Source of the DNA: Microbacterium sp. BK668
GTDB taxonomy: Bacteria > Actinomycetota > Actinomycetes > Actinomycetales > Microbacteriaceae
NCBI RefSeq assembly: GCF_004362195.1
Contig: NZ_SNWG01000001.1
Coordinates: 744,001-808,000, forward strand
DNA: 64,000 bases
Reading direction: 5' to 3'
Part shown: positions 60,194 through 64,000 of the stretch, piece by piece
Layout: each line of letters starts with the position of its first letter
Position numbering within the stretch: the stretch's first letter is position 1
Position numbers and translations under genes: made by a program
The notes under the pieces: generated by a model
The model's input: the letters and a program-made list of their open reading frames with translations, nothing else
The model's database searches: none
What the model was told of the DNA's origin: nothing

Positions 60194-61114
60194 GTGGGCA
60201 CGCCCCCAGAGCCCGAACGGGCCATGAACTCGCTGCGGGGGTCGAGAAGAAGCAATCGGAGACTGCCGAAGAGGGCAGCCATCGGACGCCGGTCGTTCAC
60301 ATCGACTCTGAAGTCGCTCGACGAGCTCGCCGCTTTCGGCGCGCGCATCTCGGTGCGGGTGAACGACCTCGACCGCGGCACGTCGGTCCTCGCCGGCGAC
60401 GACTTCGTGACGCTCCCCGTCGCGGGACTCGGCGTCGTCCCCCTGCTCATCGAGCTGGCCTCGGCATTCGAGACCGGAGACCTGGACCCGCTGGAGATCG
60501 TCGAGCGCTCCTCCGTCGCGCCGGTCGGCGTCGGCGGCGTGTGGCAGCACCTCAAGGCACCCGCCTTCCCCCTCGCCGATCTCGCCGTGCTCGCGGCCGC
60601 GACGGGCGACGCGACCGCGGCCAATGCGCTCATGGCGCGGGTCGGTCTCGAGGCCGTGCGCGCCCGGATCGAGGACCTCGGCCTGTCCCGAGCCGCTCTG
60701 CTCGATCGCTTCCGCGACGAGCGCGGCCCGGACGACGCGCCGCACGTCGCACTGGGGTCCGCACGCGAGCTCGCGGAGGTGTTCGCCGCTCTCGTCAACG
60801 CCGAGGCGGTGTCGCCGAGCGTGAGTGCGCAGGTGGCCGAGTGGCTGAGCCTCAACCACGACCTCTCGCTCGTCGCGTCGGCGACCGGCCTCGACCCGTT
60901 CGCACACGAGAACGACGAGCACGGGCTGCTCTTCATCAACAAGACGGGCCGGGATGCCGGCATCCGCGTCGAGGCGGGCGTCATCGCCGGTCCGCGCGCG
61001 GGGCTCTCGTACGCGCTCATCGTGTGCTTCGACGACCTGTCGATCCAGCACCGGCTCCGGGTCCACGAGGCGTTCCGCACGCTGGGGGTCGATCTCATGG
61101 AGTACGTGTTCTGA
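60194..61114 (+). CDS. Class A beta-lactamase-like protein lacking the catalytic serine
   Basis: 306 aa from a GTG with AAAGGA upstream; Met11 is a fallback. The fold pattern is that of serine beta-lactamases and related hydrolases, but the SxxK nucleophile motif is replaced by G78-L-G-V81 in LPVAGLGVVPLLIELA, and the SDN loop reads GDA (138-140). Only the KTG triad (250-252, INKTGRDAGIRVEAGV) survives. No signal peptide is seen. It is therefore probably a non-catalytic relative, perhaps a binding protein; no partner is visible nearby. Confidence 0.75.
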   Translation: MGTPPEPERAMNSLRGSRRSNRRLPKRAAIGRRSFTSTLKSLDELAAFGARISVRVNDLDRGTSVLAGDDFVTLPVAGLGVVPLLIELASAFETGDLDPLEIVERSSVAPVGVGGVWQHLKAPAFPLADLAVLAAATGDATAANALMARVGLEAVRARIEDLGLSRAALLDRFRDERGPDDAPHVALGSARELAEVFAALVNAEAVSPSVSAQVAEWLSLNHDLSLVASATGLDPFAHENDEHGLLFINKTGRDAGIRVEAGVIAGPRAGLSYALIVCFDDLSIQHRLRVHEAFRTLGVDLMEYVF

Positions 61115-61156
61115 CGCGCCGCGGCCGCGCTCCGCGCCGGTGCCATGATGTGACCC

Positions 61157-62044
61157 ATGACTCTCGATGAGGACGGCGCCGCCTCTCCCGGATTCCGCCG
61201 GACCTCGCCCGTCCGTCAGGTGCTCACGATCTTCGGGGACTACTGGTGGCACGTCGCCGAGCCCATGCCCACGGGTGCGATCGTGACGGCGCTCACTGAT
61301 CTCGGCCTGAAGGAGGCCGCCGCGCGCGCCACCCTGACGCGCATGGTCCGCGGCGACCTGCTGCGGGCGGACCGGGTCGGACGCCGCACGACGCACCGGC
61401 TGACGCCTCGCGCACGGGAGGTCGTCGACGAGGAGGGCGCATGGCTCGACGCGTTCGGGCTGGTCGAGGTGCCCTGGGACGGGCTGTGGAGCGTCCTGGC
61501 CTTCTCGATCCCGGAAGCCGAGCGGTCGTCGCGTCACCTCGCGCGGGCGCGCCTGCGCTGGCTGGGCTTCGCGCCGCTCTACGACGGGGTTTGGCTGTCT
61601 CCGCGTGACCGGGCGGGCGAGGCGATGGCGCAGCTGCAGGAGCTCGGCGTCCGCGACGTCACCTCGATGCGCGCGACGCTCGAGACGTCGATCGCCGGCG
61701 GACCGCAGTCGGCGTGGGATCTCGACGACGTCGCCGCGGAGTACCGCCGCTTCGCGGCGAGCGTCGGCGGGGAGGTGGAGCTCGGCGATCCGGTCGCGGC
61801 ATTCCGGGAGCGCATGCGGATCATGCTCGGATGGCAGGCGTTCCGGGTCCGGGACACCGGGATGCCGGCCGAGCTCGTACCGGCGGACTGGCCGCGGGTC
61901 TCGACGCGACGCGCGTGGGCCCGTCGATACAACGCGCTGGGCGAATGCGCGGAGCAGCGCATGCGCGGGCTCGTCGCCGAGATCGACGCGGGCCTCGCGG
62001 AGCTCGTCAGCCGTCGTCGCATGCGCGAGGAGTCCAATACTTGA
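61157..62044 (+). CDS. PaaX-family transcriptional regulator
   Basis: 295 aa. N-terminal winged helix (SPVRQVLTIFGDYWWHVAEPMPTGAIVTALTDLGLKEAAARATLTRMVRGDLLRADRVGR) followed by the PaaX central domain (WSVLAFSIPEAERSSRHLARARLRWLGFAPLYDGVWLSP) and the C-terminal domain. PaaX represses phenylacetate catabolism genes and is released by phenylacetyl-CoA. No paa genes lie in the window, so it may instead act on the DUF6351-like gene 95 bp downstream. A CATGAT hexamer 7 nt before the ATG is a weak -10. Confidence 0.88.
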   Translation: MTLDEDGAASPGFRRTSPVRQVLTIFGDYWWHVAEPMPTGAIVTALTDLGLKEAAARATLTRMVRGDLLRADRVGRRTTHRLTPRAREVVDEEGAWLDAFGLVEVPWDGLWSVLAFSIPEAERSSRHLARARLRWLGFAPLYDGVWLSPRDRAGEAMAQLQELGVRDVTSMRATLETSIAGGPQSAWDLDDVAAEYRRFAASVGGEVELGDPVAAFRERMRIMLGWQAFRVRDTGMPAELVPADWPRVSTRRAWARRYNALGECAEQRMRGLVAEIDAGLAELVSRRRMREESNT

Positions 62045-62051
62045 ACTTTCA

Positions 62052-62080
62052 TTGACGAGCGTTATCGAAACTTCTACTCT
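62052..62080 (+). promoter_or_regulatory. Promoter of the DUF6351-like gene
   Basis: TTGACG (62052-62057), exactly 17 nt, TACTCT (62075-62080): one of the best -35/-10 pairs in the window. It gives a leader of about 53 nt in a locally AT-rich stretch. Confidence 0.7.
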
Positions 62081-62139
62081 GTCGCCTAAGGCGGGCGACG
62101 ATGCCGCGCCGTGACGACGACGTCGACGGAGGATGCCAC

Positions 62140-64000
62140 ATGAGAAGTTCCCGATCCGGTCCGCTCGCGATGGGAGTGCTCGCCGTCGCAGGCCTGCTGC
62201 TGTCCGGGCTGTCGATCCCGACGATGGCCGGCGCCGCGCAGCCGGTGACGATCGCCGTCGAGTCCGGCCGCGCCGACAGCGTCTCGGGCGGCGACGCGCT
62301 CGTCTCCGTCGAGGGGGCGCGCAGCGACTTCCGCATCCTCGCCGCGGGCGTCGACGTCACCGAGGGGTTCCAGCTCGTCGGCGACCGCCTGATCGGGCTC
62401 GTCGAGGGCCTGCCCCTCGGGACGAGCGAGGTCGAGGTGACCAAGAAGAACGGCCAGGTCCAGGCCGCTCTCGAGGTCGAGAACCACCCCATCACGGGTC
62501 CCGTCTTCTCGGGGCCGCAGCATCCGATGTACTGCACCGCCTCCGGACAGCCCTGGTTCCTCGGCCCGGTCGACGAGAACTGTCACATCGCTGCGCCCGT
62601 CGTGAGCTACCGCTACCGCACCACCGCCGGGACGTTCGCGAACTACCCGACCGACGGCTCGACGCCGGCGAACCTGGCGACGACCACCGTGAACGGGCAG
62701 ACGGTGCCCTACGTCGTGCGCATCGAGCGCGGCACGATCAACCGGGCCGTCTACGAGACCGCCGTCCTGCACACGCCGGGCTCGGCCGAGCCGACCCCGT
62801 GGGCGCCGCTGCCGGGCTGGAACGGCAAGCTCGCCTACACCTTCGGCGGCGCGTGCGGCGTCGGCTACTGGCAGGGCCGGGAGACCGGCAATGTGCAGAA
62901 CGACCTCTTCCTCAGCCGCGGATATGCCGTGGCATCCGCGACCCTCAACGTGTTCGCCCAGAACTGCAACGACGTCACGAGCGCCGAGACGGCGATGATG
63001 GTCAGGGAGCACGTCATCGAGCAGCTCGGACCCGTGACCTACACGGTCGGCTCGGGCGGTTCGGCCGGCACGATGCAGCAGCTGCTGCTGTCGAACAACT
63101 ACCCCGGCATCCTGGACGGCGTGCTCGGTGAGATCGGCTACCCCGACGAGCGGTCCACGACGATCGGGGGCCACGACTGCCGCGGTCTGCTGAACTACTG
63201 GAACTCGCCCGCGGGTGCCGGATGGACCGACGCGCAGAAGATCGCCGTGACCGGCCACGCCGTGCCGTCCACGTGCTTCGGCTTCACGTTCTTCGACGGC
63301 GTCGACGACCCCAACCGCGGCTGCAACGCCGCGATCCCGGTGGCCGACCGCTGGTCTGCGTCGAACCCCGACGGACTGCGCTGCACCATCGCCGACATGG
63401 TCAAGAACGTGTACGGGACGGATGCCGAGGGCCGCGGTCTGCGCGTCGAGCCCGACAACGTCGGCGTGCAGTACGGCTGGAACGCGTTGCAGAGCGGCGC
63501 CATCACGGTGGAGCAGTTCGTCTCGCTCAACGAGAGCGTCGGCGGCATGAACGTCGACGGGCAGCGCACGGCTGCTCGCTCGGAGGCGAGCCTCGAGGCG
63601 ATCGAGCGGGCGTACGCGACCGGCCGCATCAACATGATGACGGGCGGCCTCGCCTGGATCCCGGTGATCGAGATCCGCAACTACACCGACCCGACGGGCG
63701 ACTTCCACGAGCGCTATCGGTCGGCCATCATCCGCGAGCGGATGCTGGCTGCCCACGGAGATGCCGACACGCATGTCAGCTGGACGGGCGCCAACATCAC
63801 CGCCAACACCGGCAAGATGCGCGAGCAGGCGCTTGCTCAGCTCGAGAAGTGGCTCGACGCGATCGAGGCGGCGGGAGGACCGGGGGACCGGGAGCGCACG
63901 GTGGCCGCACGGCCCGCGGGGCTGTCGGATGGCTGCTTCGACGCGCAGATGACGTTCATCGCCGAGCCGGTCGACTACGACGACCCGACCACGGCGTGCA
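62140..64000 (+). CDS. Secreted DUF6351-like alpha/beta-hydrolase-type protein, 3' end outside window
   Basis: 620 codons are visible with no stop. GGAGG precedes the ATG at 7 nt. Residues 1-33 form a Sec signal peptide (basic start, LAVAGLLLSGLSIP core, cleavage near AGA-AQ). The mature part begins with a short beta domain (to about 110), then a large domain with a GGSAG nucleophile-elbow-like motif in YTVGSGGSAGTMQQ near residue 307-320 and many Cys (likely disulfides). I believe it matches DUF6351, whose members are large secreted proteins of unknown substrate, sometimes compared with polyhydroxybutyrate-oligomer hydrolases or tannases. The family name is from memory and should be verified. 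Confidence 0.7.
   Translation, partial: MRSSRSGPLAMGVLAVAGLLLSGLSIPTMAGAAQPVTIAVESGRADSVSGGDALVSVEGARSDFRILAAGVDVTEGFQLVGDRLIGLVEGLPLGTSEVEVTKKNGQVQAALEVENHPITGPVFSGPQHPMYCTASGQPWFLGPVDENCHIAAPVVSYRYRTTAGTFANYPTDGSTPANLATTTVNGQTVPYVVRIERGTINRAVYETAVLHTPGSAEPTPWAPLPGWNGKLAYTFGGACGVGYWQGRETGNVQNDLFLSRGYAVASATLNVFAQNCNDVTSAETAMMVREHVIEQLGPVTYTVGSGGSAGTMQQLLLSNNYPGILDGVLGEIGYPDERSTTIGGHDCRGLLNYWNSPAGAGWTDAQKIAVTGHAVPSTCFGFTFFDGVDDPNRGCNAAIPVADRWSASNPDGLRCTIADMVKNVYGTDAEGRGLRVEPDNVGVQYGWNALQSGAITVEQFVSLNESVGGMNVDGQRTAARSEASLEAIERAYATGRINMMTGGLAWIPVIEIRNYTDPTGDFHERYRSAIIRERMLAAHGDADTHVSWTGANITANTGKMREQALAQLEKWLDAIEAAGGPGDRERTVAARPAGLSDGCFDAQMTFIAEPVDYDDPTTAC

Noticed and set aside
60194..61114. Active beta-lactamase (resistance gene)
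   Set aside because: SxxK nucleophile and SDN Ser are missing, and there is no export signal.
62086..63774. 562-codon minus-strand frame opposite the secreted protein
   Set aside because: The plus-strand frame has a signal peptide, ribosome site, promoter and globular sequence. The minus frame is low-complexity Val/Arg/Asp-rich.

Overview
The window is high-GC DNA (about 70% by eye) with gene content, codon use and promoter style of an actinobacterium. A Microbacterium-like member of the Microbacteriaceae is most likely: it has an HspR/HAIR heat-shock circuit, a ClpB without N-domain, a Rok7B7-type ROK regulator next to xylose-type ABC genes, and many apparently leaderless genes. The genus is an inference from overall appearance. 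I see no rRNA, tRNA, CRISPR array, prophage or insertion sequence. The window reads as chromosomal backbone with a few accessory blocks.

Layout. 1-3.4 kb: 3' end of dnaJ, hspR, a YjbR-like gene and a DUF2252 gene. 3.5-8.9 kb: K+ channel, two AI-2E-type permeases, an unknown protein and a cardiolipin synthase. 9.0-11.4 kb: two GT4 glycosyltransferases. 11.5-15.4 kb: a tiny membrane protein facing a GATase1/AraC regulator across a nested TGCCAC operator, a cluster of REP-like repeats, and clpB under a HAIR operator. 15.4-16.6 kb: nitroreductase and a small membrane protein. 16.6-23.7 kb: a type III polyketide synthase locus (MFS exporter, PKS, methyltransferase and FAD monooxygenase in one operon, with a convergent UbiA prenyltransferase), flanked by VOC and ArsR-like genes. 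23.6-29.8 kb: zwf, GH15, an ABC-2 exporter and an FMN reductase. 30-34 kb: a two-component system, VOC plus HxlR regulator, and a DHFR-like reductase. 34.3-43.3 kb: exonuclease III, a ROK regulator and two consecutive xylose-type ABC transporters. 43.3-50.3 kb: pntAB, pyrE, YdeI-like, HAD, SDR and mntR genes. 50.3-55.7 kb: mntH, then an operon joining a GAF-PP2C phosphatase, a membrane GT2, a STAS protein and an RsbW-like kinase. 55.8-64 kb: tRNA/rRNA methyltransferase, MATE pump, M13 peptidase, a catalytically dead beta-lactamase-like protein, a PaaX-family regulator and the start of a large secreted DUF6351-like protein.

How parts work together. HspR should control both its own operon and clpB through the HAIR site found here. 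MntR should control mntH through a palindrome that covers the -10 and start codon of mntH. The ROK protein should control the sugar transporters that follow it. The type III PKS genes match in kind the known alkylresorcinol/alkylquinone pathways plus prenylation. The PP2C/STAS/RsbW set looks like a partner switch tied to a polysaccharide synthase. Throughout the window a TANNNT hexamer sits 6-7 nt before many start codons, which points to leaderless transcripts.
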